Of a DNA stretch of 64,000 nt, positions 43,216-54,366 are shown in pieces. The notes beneath the pieces are model-generated. The model had not been told where the DNA came from, made no database searches, and saw nothing but the letters and a program-made list of their open reading frames with translations. Position 1 is the first letter of the stretch. Each line of letters opens with the position of its first letter. The translations under genes and the position numbers were made by a program. The DNA comes from Manduca sexta (taxonomy: Eukaryota > Arthropoda > Insecta > Lepidoptera > Sphingidae). The DNA is taken from contig NC_051134.1 of the NCBI RefSeq assembly GCF_014839805.1, forward strand, positions 5,921,170-5,985,169, in the 5' to 3' direction.

Positions 43216-44470
43216 CATATTTTTTTCGTTAGCGTATTGCGTTTGAACATAAGCGTCTCTAAGAGAGCGCCAATCATACCTACCTTTAGTAGCCCGCATA
43301 GTAAAGGAACTCATTTACAAATCCTTCGTGCAGTAAGACCCTGCGTTACAGCAGTCTGTCCTACCATGGGTAAAGGTGGCATTTTTCTAAAAGGAACCCG
43401 ACACAACATATAGGTACTATTAATATGCATAAATGCGGGTTGTATATCGTTCAATTGATAATTTTACATAAGTTACGAAAAGGAAGCCTGGAGGAATCAG
43501 GTTATATGGACTTTTCTCCACTGCGTCCAACACTGTATCTACCAAACTATTTACATTACCGTTTACACATAGCCATATATTATAGCGTTCCATAAAAAGC
43601 CAGCTGCAGTTGGATAACAATCCTAATCTTCGATGGGTGATTTCTCGATTCGCAATGCTCGCGAAATGTTACCAAATGCAAACAGTTTCATTGACATTGA
43701 AGGTAATGAGTTTGTTTTATTTGAATCCGAAATTTCCCACTGCTGGACACTGGGTGGTTATGGTTGTTCAAGCAGAGAAGACCGGCTATTCTATTTATAA
43801 AAAAATATATAATTTACTAACTAATAACTTTTTATCTGAAAGCCGAGAAGCTAGCACAAGTTGCGTGTTGATTGTAAGTGAATAGAATATACACGATATG
43901 GTACGGTACACTATGTCTTCTTGTTAATTGTTTGTATTGAATTGTTATTTTCTTTAGTTTATTTTGCTGGTCATTTATTGGTGGTATCATCGTGCGAATG
44001 AATGTTTTTGTATTTTGTCATACCATTTAAGCATCGGTTTTATTTAGTACACGCGCTTTTTTTTTCATCCCACATTTGAACGTAAGAGTACTTGGTTTCT
44101 ACTGCATCGGGTTACCGCGTGTTATAGCTGCGTTAGAATTGTGGTGCACGTGAAAATTCGCCATGTGCCCTTAGGCTACAATACAGGAAGAGAGACTAGG
44201 CAGTATTTTATATTTCTAAACTGATTATCTAACTTTACTCTACTATCGCGATATACTCTCAATAATGGTTCTAAAAAGGGACTCGTACACTTACCTATCG
44301 TATAAGTTTTTATGCACGTTGAGAGGACAACGAACCTTCAAAATGTTCTGTTCAATGCACGTACACCCGTATCAATAACTGAAACGATAGGGGGCTATTA
44401 GCTGCCTAAACACTCACTGTTTTCACATTTGCTCGGCGCAGCAAGAGACTATCTTGACACGCTTGGTTTA
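43216..44470. other. No recognised feature
   Basis: A CCCACTGCTGGACAC piece near 43737 resembles the reverse of RTE-type tails, but nothing else supports it. The open frames are incidental. Confidence 0.35.
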
Positions 44471-44760
44471 TATCCGCCCAGATAGCGACTGCACATTGAC
44501 ACAAATGAAATAATTTATTTGAACCTATATAATGTTTAAATTATTTAGATTTCGTCATTATCTCTACCATCAGTTCGTGAAGCAGTTCTCACCAGAGAAC
44601 GGGCAAGAAACTCTGTTGTTCTTTTCAAAATCAGTTTAAAGTATAAGGTATGGCCAACGTAAGTGTCACGTACCGGCATCAGCCTGTGTATTTCCGGTTT
44701 CGAACAGGCCGGCATAATTAAGTCGACTGGCGGAGTCTTATCATTTCTCATTAGCCGATA
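44471..44760 (+). repeat. Repeat D copy, interrupted or rearranged
   Basis: The start (CCGCCCAGATAGCGACTGCA) lies at 44475 and the middle (CCAACGTAAGTGTCACGTAC, CGGCATCAGCCTGTGTATTT, AACAGGCCGGCATAATTAAG) at 44650-44730. About 140 bp of unrelated AT-rich sequence separates them. Confidence 0.6.
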
Positions 44761-45180
44761 AAAAATATATTATACTCAAGATACAAAGAACTCTAAAGAA
44801 ATGTAGGTGTTGGAAATATTGATTATTCGTTTCCCTCTAGCAACGCTAGTGAAAAATAATAAGTTAAAGGTTATTAACCTTAAACATAAAGAATGGAAAA
44901 CGAGATGTAAAGCTCACGGACACCGAATAATCTCACTGATGAATTAAGAGGAGTCTAATTAGTAATCATGAATACGCCAAAGAGAGACGTTTGATGGCCG
45001 CCAGAATTACACCGGGCTATCATTACTGACTGTGACTTGTCGAGACCAGTCAATCGGGTTTTTCATCAAATGTACGTCTTTTATCTACGGTATTACGTAT
45101 CCTTCAACCAGCTAGAGTTGTTAAACCATTGTGCTGTAGGCTTCGAATAACTCCAAAATTTCTTGCCTGTTGTTCAAGCA
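44761..45180. other. No recognised feature
   Basis: AT-rich; nothing supported. Confidence 0.35.
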
Positions 45181-45183
45181 AGC

Positions 45184-45500
45184 AGCGATTGCCTAGCTGA
45201 GTGTGGAACGGAATTCCGAGGCAAATGTTAGCAGGTTCCAATTCTAAGGGTACACCTCTAACTTTTTTAAAGTTATGTGTGTATTCTTTGTGAATTATTG
45301 CTTTATTTAACGGTGAAGGAAAACATCGTAAGAAAATCTGGATACACGAAAAGTTCTCTATATGAATTTTGAAAGTGTGTGGAGTCTACCAATCCGTACT
45401 AGGCCAGCGTGGTAAACTGAGGCCTAATCCCTCTCAGTAGTAGAGGAGGCCCGTGCCCTACACGGAGGTAGTATGTAATACAGGGCTGATAATACCATCT
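45184..45500 (+). mobile_element. SINE-B, nearly full length
   Basis: The tRNA-like head has GATTGCCTAGCTGAGTGTGG (A-box region) and GCAGGTTCCAATTC (B box). The body follows with ATGTGTGTATTCTTTGTGAA, ACGGTGAAGGAAAACATCGT, AAGTTCTCTATATGAATTTT, AGGCCAGCGTGGTAAACTGA, TCAGTAGTAGAGGAGGCCCG and ATGTAATACAGGGCTGATAA. It aligns end to end with 48338-48675. Confidence 0.85.
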
Positions 45501-45829
45501 TTAATAGGATTCGTTTACTGACTTGACTGTAGAACAACATGGTACCAGCCCGGAATTCAGGTCTTGTAACCTAGTGTAAGATCAAAACTATGATATGATT
45601 GTAGCATAATTTTTTGTAAAGATGAGAACCAGACAAACAATTTCCCGCCGCTTATTTACCATGAATTAGCACCTAATTCAACCAACAGTTTGCACAGACA
45701 ATTCACATAACACGTATTGTAAAGTAACCAGTTTGAATATCGCTAATAAAGCAACAGGTTATTTTTAACCGACAATCCATTTTATAACGTAACGTGTGAT
45801 CAGGAAAGCAGTAGAAGACGACAACGCCA
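45501..45829. other. No recognised feature
   Basis: AT-rich; nothing supported. Confidence 0.35.
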
Positions 45830-45915
45830 TGTTTCTACTGTTTATGGGCGGTCATATCGCTTACCATCAGGCGAAAGGCAAGCTCGTCTCGTCATTCAAA
45901 GCAAAAAAAAACATA
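45830..45915 (-). repeat. Repeat E 5' fragment, minus strand
   Basis: GTTTATGGGCGGTCATATCG, CTTACCATCAGGCGAAAGGC and AAGCTCGTCTCGTCATTCAA, ending in an A run, is the exact reverse order of the repeat E start. Confidence 0.78.
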
Positions 45916-46811
45916 TTCTTCAATGAAGGATTTTTCTAGTGCTGCCATGACATTTGCTGAGGTCTCTATGAGCTACTTGACTCTAAGTTCACTTGGATGT
46001 ACCGAAAAATTACTAAGAGCGTTACCTGCCAAGGCTGAATGAAGGTACGGATCAACAAAGAACTTACCTGATCCAATGTTGGTTACTAGATCAAGACAGC
46101 CTTGTGATAGTTATATAGACACTAGATATGGCCTAGACCACATACCAGGACAGGTGTAAACTAGGCTTTATAAAACGGTATTATGAGAGGTAATGGTGTT
46201 AGTGTGAAGGGGTCCTTACTCGGCCGGTTCAACGGTCGGACATACGGGCGTCGATAGCGCTCCGGGTGGTAAAGATACTAACAAACTTATCGATAATTTG
46301 GAAAAAAAAATCAATAATGCTTTGTTACACATTTTGTCGCTTAATTAGTCTGATAGTAGCATATTTAGATAGGCTTAGACAGAGTGGTGTCATACATTAA
46401 AAAATTTAGCTCAAGTTACCCTAATTTGAATTTTATGATACACTAAAAATTATATCACCAGTTATCCGAGATTCAAATATGGCCGATTGGCACCCGGTTA
46501 TGTAATATTACAGAAATAAGCTCGATTATCCGCAGAATAAATAACTTCTCTGCTACCCACTCGAAGATAGGCGTGAGTTTATATTATCTTTAAATGCAAA
46601 CCTTTTTCCTAGTCGATATAACCTAACAAAGATGCGAATGGATCATAGCAACTGAATTTATCTTCCACTTACCGTTATTAAACGCGTAAACTAGATTAAA
46701 TTAACTAGAAATGTAATCAAGGCAGAGCTGAAACTTGCGGAAAAAAAGACGAAAGTAATGCCTCTTCGATGAGATTGCTGCGTGGGGGAATGATATCGAT
46801 ATGTATGCGTA
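45916..46811. other. No recognised feature
   Basis: Mixed composition, no protein-like frame or shared repeat. Confidence 0.35.
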
Positions 46812-47010
46812 CGTACACATCACGCCATTATTCCTGAAGGAGTAGGCAGACCTGCAACTAGGGCAAATTTTCGCCATGTGTGTTCCGTCCCATGATATGA
46901 TAGGGCCTATAGCAACATCGGTCACTGATTCCAGCCATTAAACTGATCCTGATCAAAAACTTAATACCACTTTGCCTGACGTGGAATTCGAACCCAGTAC
47001 CAAAAGAATA
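46812..47010 (-). mobile_element. SINE-A copy, minus strand, head truncated
   Basis: CATCACGCCATTATTCCTGA, AGGAGTAGGCAGACCTGCAA, TGTTCCGTCCCATGATATGA and GTGGAATTCGAACCCAGTAC (complement of the B box) follow SINE-A in reverse. The A-box end is missing. Confidence 0.77.
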
Positions 47011-47466
47011 TACCAAGTTAAAACGTGTTTATCATTGTTGCTACATGTATCGTGCAACGTTCAACGATTTTAACAGAGGAGTCATAGATTGTAGTAACAT
47101 TAGATATGTGTTTCACGATGTTGCGTGTAATGACGCAATGTGGCACGCTGTTGTGCAACTTATAAACAATGTGATGTGCAATTATGACACGTATTTACAT
47201 ATTTTTACTTTCCAAAAAATAACAATATGATATTTAAATCCCGGGATTTTGTAGTTTGCTATAGGCTATAACTTCTGTTTAATTTGTCCATTACACTCAA
47301 TTTGCTATCATCAAGCTCGCAATTTTAAAAATATACCAATAATACCATGTTTATATGAGTGCAAACACAATATATATGCAGTGAAAAAAAAACTTTGTAC
47401 TCTTTTTAGGTACATTAACAGAGGAGTGACAGATTTGGCATAATAAACATTCATATTGAGGAGCAA

Positions 47467-47590
47467 TGAAAAAAATATATATATCAACGGTTGAAAGGCT
47501 AATTCATTTAAGTGACATTGTTAAGCGACACTAAGTTACATAGGTATTTAAAATCAGCACTTTTTTCTATGTTTTTTTTCAACCTTATAT
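47467..47590. mobile_element. MITE-C, left half only
   Basis: TATATATATCAACGGTTGAA, AGGCTAATTCATTTAAGTGA, CATTGTTAAGCGACAC and AATCAGCACTTTTTTCTATG match the left part of 56858-57034. The inverted right end is absent. Confidence 0.65.
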
Positions 47591-47864
47591 TATAGACAAA
47601 AAAAAATTAAATTCAATGGTCCAATTTTCACCACTGGATGTCCTAATTCCAATTAATATATCGATAATAATCGATAACATCACGAAAGTGCCACTTATTG
47701 ACACCAACCCTAGCATTACGCAAAGTACGAACGTTCCCGCTACGTTCAAATTATAATGCGAAAACTCGTGAGAAACTGTTTTTTTCCACGCCTCTATCCA
47801 GGGACTCGAGATCAACGACCGATACAATTCTATTTATACCTTCTTGATTAACTGGTAAGAGTAC
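47591..47864. other. No recognised feature
   Basis: An 80-codon minus-strand frame (47585-47827) includes a hydrophobic run but has no other support. Confidence 0.3.
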
Positions 47865-48155
47865 ATTAAAATAAAACCATTTTTGGGATTTTCGCGGTTT
47901 AAATATTATACTTTTTTCGAAACGTCAGTCAAAGTTACCTATCTACCTACAATATACGAAGTAAAAAGTTTATTTGTAAAATGTAGAAATTGTAAGTGAA
48001 TTTTCGGATGACTAACACCTCAGTCCGCCCCGTGACCACGACGGCTGCAATGTCTTCGAACGTCAGAAGTAATTATAATATAAAACCGCGATAAAATCCG
48101 AAAAACAGTTTTATTATAATGTCTAACATTCGCGTAAATATACGAAATCATTATG
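47865..48155. mobile_element. FB-1 fold-back element, longest two-armed copy
   Basis: The left arm (ACATTAAAATAAAACCATTT, GGGATTTTCGCGG, TTTTTCGAAACGTCAGTCAA) is shortened. The centre is CTACCTACAATATACGAAGT to GTAAGTGAATTTTCGGATG. The right arm is complete: ACACCTCAGTCCGCCCCGTG, ACCACGACGGCTGCAATGTC, ATTATAATATAAAACCGCGA, GTCTAACATTCGCGTAAATA. This fixes the family layout: two long inverted arms around a short unique centre. Confidence 0.78.
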
Positions 48156-48337
48156 GTACGAGTACATTTTATTATAGGAAAAAATCTTGCAGTTGTAAAC
48201 ATCCCGGGACTCCTTTTGTTCCGATGTTTCGCGTTCCGGGGCTAACCTGTTATACGGTTCGGGATTTATTTTGTTATTCAATATTATGTTTGAACTACCC
48301 CGTGCTTGCAATGAGCATTAAATTACATTATTCGTAA

Positions 48338-48675
48338 GCGGCTATAGCCTAGTTGGGTGTGGAACGGACTATCGAGACGAATGTCCGCAGGTTCAAATCC
48401 CAAGGACACACCTCTGACTTTTCTAAAAAATCATGTGTGTATTCTTTGTGAATTTATCGTTCGCTTTAACGGTGAAGGAAAACATCGTGAGGAAACCTGC
48501 ACATCTGAGAAGTTCTCTATAGGAATTTCGAAGGTGTGTGAAGTCTACCAACCCGCACTAGGCCAGCGTGGTGGACTAAGGCCTAATCCCTATCAGTAGT
48601 ACAGGAGGCCCGTGCTCAGCAGTGGGCAAGTATATATGTAATACAGGGCTGACATTATTGTATTTATTATTATTC
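48338..48675 (+). mobile_element. SINE-B, full-length reference copy
   Basis: The head GCTATAGCCTAGTTGGGTGT (A box) and GCAGGTTCAAATCCCAAGG (B box, 33 bp or so downstream) is a clear tRNA-derived pol III promoter. The body carries TTTAACGGTGAAGGAAAACA, TCGTGAGGAAACCTGCACAT and CCAGCGTGGTGGACTAAGGC, and the end is GCAGTGGGCAAGTATATATG, AATACAGGGCTGACATTATT with a TTATT-rich tail. It depends on LINE enzymes for movement and encodes nothing. Confidence 0.88.
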
Positions 48676-49098
48676 TTTAAACTTGAACAACACAATCATC
48701 CCACTTGGTATCTCAAAGCAATGATAATCTTGGATCCGAAAGCTGTCTATATAATTTTATCGATATCGACATCTAAACCCTATTGACAACACATTACACG
48801 TCATTAACAGCAAGTATTTCGATCGGCGCGGTTTGCGAAAACTCGTGCAAAAAGCACATTACAGAGGGTTTCATTAAAGTTGTTTTTACTGAGCGACATT
48901 CAAGCCGAGTTCAGCCTGGTCCGGGGAAATGCCGAAATATTTACCTACTTTGTCCTCGTATAGTAAGGATCGCATATTATAAATTGCTATACAAACTTCA
49001 TAAGCAAGGGAATATTGTGCCCAAGCTTAGCTTCATCTTAGTTTATAGAAAAATAAAGGAATTTGCCCGGTCAACTAACACGTAAGTAGGCATGTATA
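48676..49098. other. No recognised feature
   Basis: A 100-codon plus-strand frame (48783-49085) has no recognisable domain and no neighbouring support. Confidence 0.3.
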
Positions 49099-49166
49099 TA
49101 AGTGTGTCGCGTTCCGGGTTAAGCCTGTGTATATCTGGTTGCAACAGGCCGGCATGTGTCGACTGC
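49099..49166 (+). repeat. Repeat D fragment, plus strand
   Basis: AAGTGTGTCGCGTTCCGGGT, TAAGCCTGTGTATATCTGGT and TGCAACAGGCCGGCATGTGT; the central part of the family only. Confidence 0.72.
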
Positions 49167-49249
49167 CGGCATAGCTGTATCGAACATCTTCTAAGGCAAC
49201 ATTTTCTACACGATAAGTGGGTCTAATTTTCTTTTACTTGTACGACAAA

Positions 49250-49460
49250 GTGACGCCATTACCTGATGGCAAGTGGAGTGGGGCCCTATAACATGTTGAA
49301 TGACGAGAGAATTACCCCTTTGCAGTCGACACAATTATGCCGGCCTTTTGGAACCGGATATACATAGCCTGATCCCAAAACGCGACACTTACGTGGGCGT
49401 ATGGCGGTTTTTAACACTTTGTGTACGGTGGTCGCTATCCAGGCGGATATAAATCTTACT
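49250..49460 (-). repeat. Repeat D copy, minus strand
   Basis: CCATTACCTGATGGCAAGTG, GAGTGGGGCCCTATAACATG, GCAGTCGACACAATTATGCC, GGAACCGGATATACATAGCC, AAAACGCGACACTTACGTGG and GTGTACGGTGGTCGCTATCC give the full family in reverse. It lies about 85 bp from a plus-strand fragment, forming a small inverted pair. Confidence 0.78.
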
Positions 49461-49822
49461 ACCAGTATCTTCCGGATATATTTTACAGCTAATGTAAATA
49501 ATATTAAAAACATTACTGTTTATTTGGAACACAGCGTCTTTTATACTCGGTCGTCTACTTGTAGAGCATTCACTCGGATGAATGAATCTCGGATGTTGGG
49601 AGTCTGGGACACTTAAGATTTAATGTCTTAACTATCGCAAAACACACTGCAGAGCTTTGTATTTCTAAGTTCTGTGGTATTATAGTTTATATCAGACGTA
49701 ACGAACAGACGACCGATTACTTATTTCCTGCTTCCTTATGTCCCTTAATGTGCTAATGCATATTCTCCTTTGAACATCATTACACATACCAGTAAGTATA
49801 TTGTATAGTTCTGATACACGCG
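49461..49822. other. No recognised feature
   Basis: Mixed composition; nothing supported. Confidence 0.35.
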
Positions 49823-50068
49823 CATACATCACACCTTCTTCTCTGAAGGGGTAAGCAGGGGTTTTCCAGGGCATAAGTGTTTAATCAAGTGTGTTCTGTA
49901 TCAATGTGATGATGGCGAGCCGAAAATTATATCGGGCACAAATCCAGACTCCGGGCTTTTACTGAACAGAAAACCTTGCTATCAATGCCCAACTCGGGAT
50001 TCGAACCCAGAACAACAGAGCCGTGTCGTACTAGGCCACAATACAACCACGCCACAGAGACAGTCAAT
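49823..50068 (-). mobile_element. SINE-A, full-length, minus strand
   Basis: CATCACACCTTCTTCTCTGA, AGGGGTAAGCAGGG, TATCGGGCACAAATCCAGAC, TCCGGGCTTTTACTGAACAG, ACTCGGGATTCGAACCCAGA (complement of the B box) and AACCACGCCACAGAGACAGT (complement of the A-box end) cover the whole family in reverse. Confidence 0.82.
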
Positions 50069-50654
50069 AAATAAATATAGTTCGGAAACGTTTCCGTAAA
50101 AATCCATTGTGCCTGCGACTCCGACAGCGAGCAATTTGTCAAACGTCTAATCATTGGCAGATTAAAGCTTCGGTCATGGTCTCAAACAACACGCTGCGTG
50201 TCAACCGCCACACGCTAGATTCAGCGTGCAGAGCAACTGACTGATATTATTAAGTAGCATCATAGGTGCCGCCAAGATTAGTTTTAAGGAGGAGCATCTG
50301 CACCTACACACTATACTACATAATATCATTAAGTTTTTTTTTTAATTCAAATCGCGCGGGTTTTTGAAAACGGAGGCAGGGAGTGCACCTACTTGCACCC
50401 CCTCCCAGCTCCCATGTATAGCATCACGATTGTAAGTTCACAACCGATAATTAATGCCCAATATTAGAAGAACTGTTAGTATCATAAAGAACTTTAAGGG
50501 TTGGGGAAGAACGCCTTTTCTTGAACTCAAAGAATCAAACTGCACGAAATGCAGTCGACACTTCATATCAAATTTGTTTCAAATAATTTGTACTTTAAAT
50601 TAAACTAATTAAAGTATGATAATATCATAATATATATAGCCATCGATAATTATA
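50069..50654. other. No recognised feature
   Basis: Contains a small imperfect inverted segment (GGAGTGCACCTACTTGCACC) near 50373 and otherwise nothing supported. Confidence 0.35.
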
Positions 50655-50765
50655 TTCAATTCTTTATTTACACATTTCGAATACTGCCGTGTTGATCGTC
50701 ACGGGGACTTCCTATTTTATTTCAATGTATAAGACTATCATAAACATAAGAAATCATAACCATAA
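50655..50765. mobile_element. FB-1 remnant
   Basis: ACATTTCGAATACTGCCGTG, TTGATCGTCACGGGGACTTC and ATAAACATAAGAAATCATAA are pieces of the arms with the remainder deleted. Confidence 0.55.
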
Positions 50766-50958
50766 AACACATATTTTTCAGAAATAAATAATCTATTTAA
50801 TGAATTCGTTTTCCGCGCGTATAAACTGCAGTACGGCCGACGCCTTACCGATTTGTATTGATATTGATTGGTGTTCAATGTACACCATGCTTTATTAAAT
50901 TACTTTTGCTATTGTTATTTGTTTTGTATCGAACTTAATATTCGGCTTTATTCCATAG

Positions 50959-51457
50959 CCAGCTTTTCCTTGCGGCTTCGCTCGCGTGATAGACTTTTCC
51001 GGGATAGAATATTGCTATACATTTTCCCTGGATAGAACGTAGCCTATCCTTCCCAGGGTCTTAAACTATGATACCAAATTTCATCGTAATCTCTTGGTAA
51101 GTTTTTGACATTATCAGTTTTAGACAGACAGAGAAATACGACGAGGACTCTGTTTTATAATTTATTTATTAGAACTTTTTAGGAACAATTCCGTCATACA
51201 TGATTTTTGCGTAACTTTACCCGTTTACGCAGCACACGCAACGGAAGCCTTCATAACGGAATAAATTTTCCCCGTTTTTGTAACATTTTCTTTTGATACT
51301 CCGCTCCTATAAGTCATAGCGTGATGTTTTATAGCCTATAAGCTTCCTCGATAAATGGGCTATCCAATACTAAAATAATTTTTCAAATCGAAGCAGTAGT
51401 TAATGAGATTAGCGCATTCAAACAAACAAACTTTTCAGCTTTATATAATAGTGTAGA
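50959..51457 (-). mobile_element. Heli-A composite element, single-unit form
   Basis: On minus it starts A|TCTACACTATTATATAAAG, has GTTTGTTTGAATGCGC, one 123-bp-type unit (CTAATCTCATTAACTACTGC … CTTATAGGAGCGGAG), then TTACGCAAAAATCATGTATG and GACGGAATTGTTCCTAAAAA. It continues into the 3' module (TTATAAAACAGAGTCC … CGAGCGAAGCCGC) and ends AAAAGCTGG. Module order and the junction (TTCCT-AAAAAGTT-TTATAAAAC) match 38595-39853. It is 499 bp and represents the ancestral state without tandem expansion. Confidence 0.77.
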
Positions 51458-52499
51458 TACCTACAAATGTAACTATACATGACGATGACTGTATGTAAGT
51501 ATCAACACAGTGTCTATTTATGTCACCAAGCAATTTAAAATAGTGAGAATTTTTGTTACGTTCTGTACTATGTAGGTATCAGTGTAGTGATTATTTCTGT
51601 CACCAAGCATTGTGCAAGTACTGATGTTTTTTCTAAAATAGATAGTAGCCAGGGTTATTATTGGATATAATAATTAAATAACTACAATCATCAAGAAGTT
51701 AAAAGAAACTATTATTAATAGTCGATCAATAAATTGGAAAATCCCTCACAATACACTAGTTTAATGACAATCATTAATTACGTTGTAATTGTTATTGCAA
51801 TTACAACGGCCGACATTAAATTACGATTAATTATTGTTCACATGAAGCTTCGCGGATTAATTCTTATTAATCTTGTTTACTGCTGATCACTCTTTTTTAC
51901 TGACGGTTCGTACGGTTAGTAGACTGAATTTGGTCTCTTACGTTTTAATACGCATTGAGACTCCTTGAGAAATGTAACGTCAAGGAAGGCCAAGTCTTTT
52001 CTGCAACATGCTTGAGTGTCCATAGTTCAAGAGCACGTGAAATATAAATTTAGAATCTACTAAACAATACCATCAAGCAATGAGCGAAATCAATAAATTT
52101 TGTAAGAATTCAGCATTCAGGAAAGGGTGTTTTCATTCTGTACGATTCGCCACGGCGTTATGCCACGATGGCTTTTCATTGTCAAACATAAATCACTCTG
52201 AACGAATAACGCAATGTAATTTAATGTTAATTATGTGACGATTATAACGCGAGACCGTGTCAAGTGTTGCGTTTTATATTGAATTAGCGACTTTTTCGAG
52301 GTCACAAGAGTTGGTGTTTTCTTGGACCTTTACGCTTGTAAACGTGGTATATAAAAAAGATAAGTTAATTATGATAAAGTTTCTAAAAAGATCGTCAAAC
52401 ATTTTCAGATGGAAATTAGTCACGTTGAAGATGACTTAATGGATATCGGTTTCACCAGATCGGTTGAGTCCCTAAGCCCGGTAACCGGAATTTACATTA
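51458..52499. other. AT-rich stretch with one perfect palindrome
   Basis: CGTTGTAATTG (51781-51791) and CAATTACAACG (51798-51808) form an 11-bp perfect inverted repeat around TTATTG. Nothing else was recognised; small frames at 52257-52645 lack protein features. Confidence 0.45.
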
Positions 52500-52745
52500 C
52501 CCACTTGCCCGTAGAATCCACCTTACCATATAGAGTCCCTCCTGAGGCAATTCTTGTGCGCTTGGTCTCCGCACCGAGTCACAGCTATGGGGGAAATATA
52601 TTATCTCAGACCATGCGCATACCCCGTGGTTGTACAATATATTGAGGCCTGAATGAGCCTTCAAACATTTCCCATTCCTTCTATTCTTACTTCCCCCACT
52701 ATCCTCTCCACTCTCCATAGTCGCTAAGCCGAGGGACAATCGTAG
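52500..52745 (+). repeat. Repeat X relative
   Basis: The end (CATAGTCGCTAAGCCGAGG) matches the repeat X core at 1395 and 31890. The upstream part (ACCCCGTGGTTGTACAATAT, TGAGGCCTGAATGAGCC) is unique in the window and may be the preceding portion of the same element. Confidence 0.45.
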
Positions 52746-52915
52746 ACGCGTCACTACATCACTTCCAGCTCATATTTTCAGAAGCCGATTTATAATGAAG
52801 ATAGAAACGGATAGCCGGACTTTCATTTGACAGCCGTGAGCACGCACTATGTATCGTACAACGTAATCATTTTTTCAGAAGACGATCTTCTAATAAAGGC
52901 CGATCTTCATACTTA

Positions 52916-53273
52916 TACAGTTACTAAATAAAACCACATATCTACTCATCTTCATCTTTGCGGACGTTTTTTCGCGAAAAATCCTGATTTTAGTTTTGTG
53001 ATTTTTTGATCATTTTGTAGTTTAATGCGAATATGGCGTGTGCGTGGATGTATTTCTGACTGAAAGTATGATGTTACAACGAATTTTCTTAGAGTAGTAG
53101 TAGTGGCTTTAGGGCGCGTAATTTTAAAATAACTTTTTATTAATATTTATTTAGTTCGAAACTTAACTTTTTTATTTTAACACTACGGCTCAAGTAACAA
53201 ATGGTAAAGTGTTATTTCTAGGTAGATAAGTATGTGGTTTCATTTAGTAACGCGATGTCAAAATGACCCTGTA
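52916..53273. mobile_element. Mariner-like MITE, second copy (inverted)
   Basis: Ends TTAGTAACGCGATGTCAAAA, TGACCCTGTA with TA after it. The left end is TACAG directly joined to TTACTAAAT, so about 18 bp inside that terminal repeat are deleted. The body is the reverse complement of 39867-40339 (CATCTTCATCTTTGCGGACG, TCGCGAAAAATCCTGATTTT, TGACTGAAAGTATGATGTTA). It lacks the nested hairpins. 358 bp, TA flanks at 52914-52915 and 53274-53275. Confidence 0.78.
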
Positions 53274-53524
53274 TAATAGGTCTTTCACCTCAGTACAATC
53301 GATTTCCATAAAATCTGAAATAACTTCAAAATCTAATTAAAGTTACACGTGCTAAGCAATTGGAAGACGATTTAAGTTCCTGCGCGAGGAACTTGGCCAG
53401 AATACACAAGACAGTTTGCCCTCTTATAAGTTTCGGCGGCCGGTAATACATTTACTGTAACTTAGAAATGTAACTCAGGTCCGCAGTTTAATTGGAATTC
53501 TAATTTTATTTTCTTATCACAAAT

Positions 53525-53795
53525 AGTTTTTTTTATTGCTTTGAATGATGAGACGAGGTTGCCGTTCCCCTGATGGTAAGCGATACGACCGCCCATAAAC
53601 AGAAGAAACCATCTAACACTTTCGATTACAAAGTATTATTTGCTATTTCACTGCGCTCGCCATCCCGAGACAGTAAATGTTAAGTCTTATTATGTCCAGT
53701 AGTTACACTGGCTATAATGTTCTTGAAACCGGAACATAATAGTGACTACACACTGCTGCTTGGCGGCAGAAATAGACATTGCTGCGGTACCTACG
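53525..53795 (+). repeat. Repeat E copy, plus strand
   Basis: TTTTATTGCTTTGAATGATG, CCTGATGGTAAGCGATACGA, CGCCCATAAACAGAAGAAAC, CCATCCCGAGACAGTAAATG, TTACACTGGCTATAATGTTC, CACTGCTGCTTGGCGGCAGA. The longest copy of the family here, ending near the CGGTACCTACGATCAG segment. Confidence 0.8.
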
Positions 53796-54158
53796 ATCAG
53801 CAACAAAAGTCGATGAACAGATACTAATTTACAAAACACCTGAACATTGAAACGGACCATAAATCACTTACAAAAGAAGAGTACAGATTAAGGTTATCTT
53901 TCCAATATGGATACCAAAGTAAAGGATTGGCTGAAAAAAATATGAAAAAGAAACTGACGTTTACGTTGAATCCTTCGAAGAGAATCTCCTGCCAGAATAA
54001 TTTTGAATTTACACATTTGTTCCTTAAACCGGCCAGTGCTCTATATTCTATAAAATAGAATGTTTAAAATGTAACTAAGCTATTCCTATTAATGTTATAA
54101 TATTATTATGATATTTTGTCCATATTTAAAAATTTATAATTCTGGTTATTAACTTCAA
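53796..54158. other. No recognised feature
   Basis: AT-rich; nothing supported. Confidence 0.35.
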
Positions 54159-54366
54159 TATATACTATTATATAAACCTGAGGAGTTTGTTTGTTTGAAT
54201 GCGCTAAACTCAGGAACTACTTAACCGATTTTGAATATATTTCACTAATAGGAAGCTACATTACTCTTAAGCGCTATACGCTACTTTCTATCCCGGGTAA
54301 ATATAAAGCAAGACTTTAGTCCTTGAAAAACTTTTTCACGCATGCGGAGTAGCGAGCCAAAGCTAG
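54159..54366 (+). mobile_element. Heli-A simple form, plus strand
   Basis: TATATACTATTATATAAACC, GTTTGTTTGTTTGAATGCGC, AACTCAGGAACTACTTAACC, TTTCTATCCCGGGTAAATAT and GCCAAAGCTAG|T. The 5' TC has changed to TA. It bridges the two types: its 5' end is like the composite form and its 3' end like the simple form. Confidence 0.72.

Noticed and set aside
48783..49085. 100-codon plus-strand frame
   Set aside because: No domain or homologous copy visible, and no support from neighbours.
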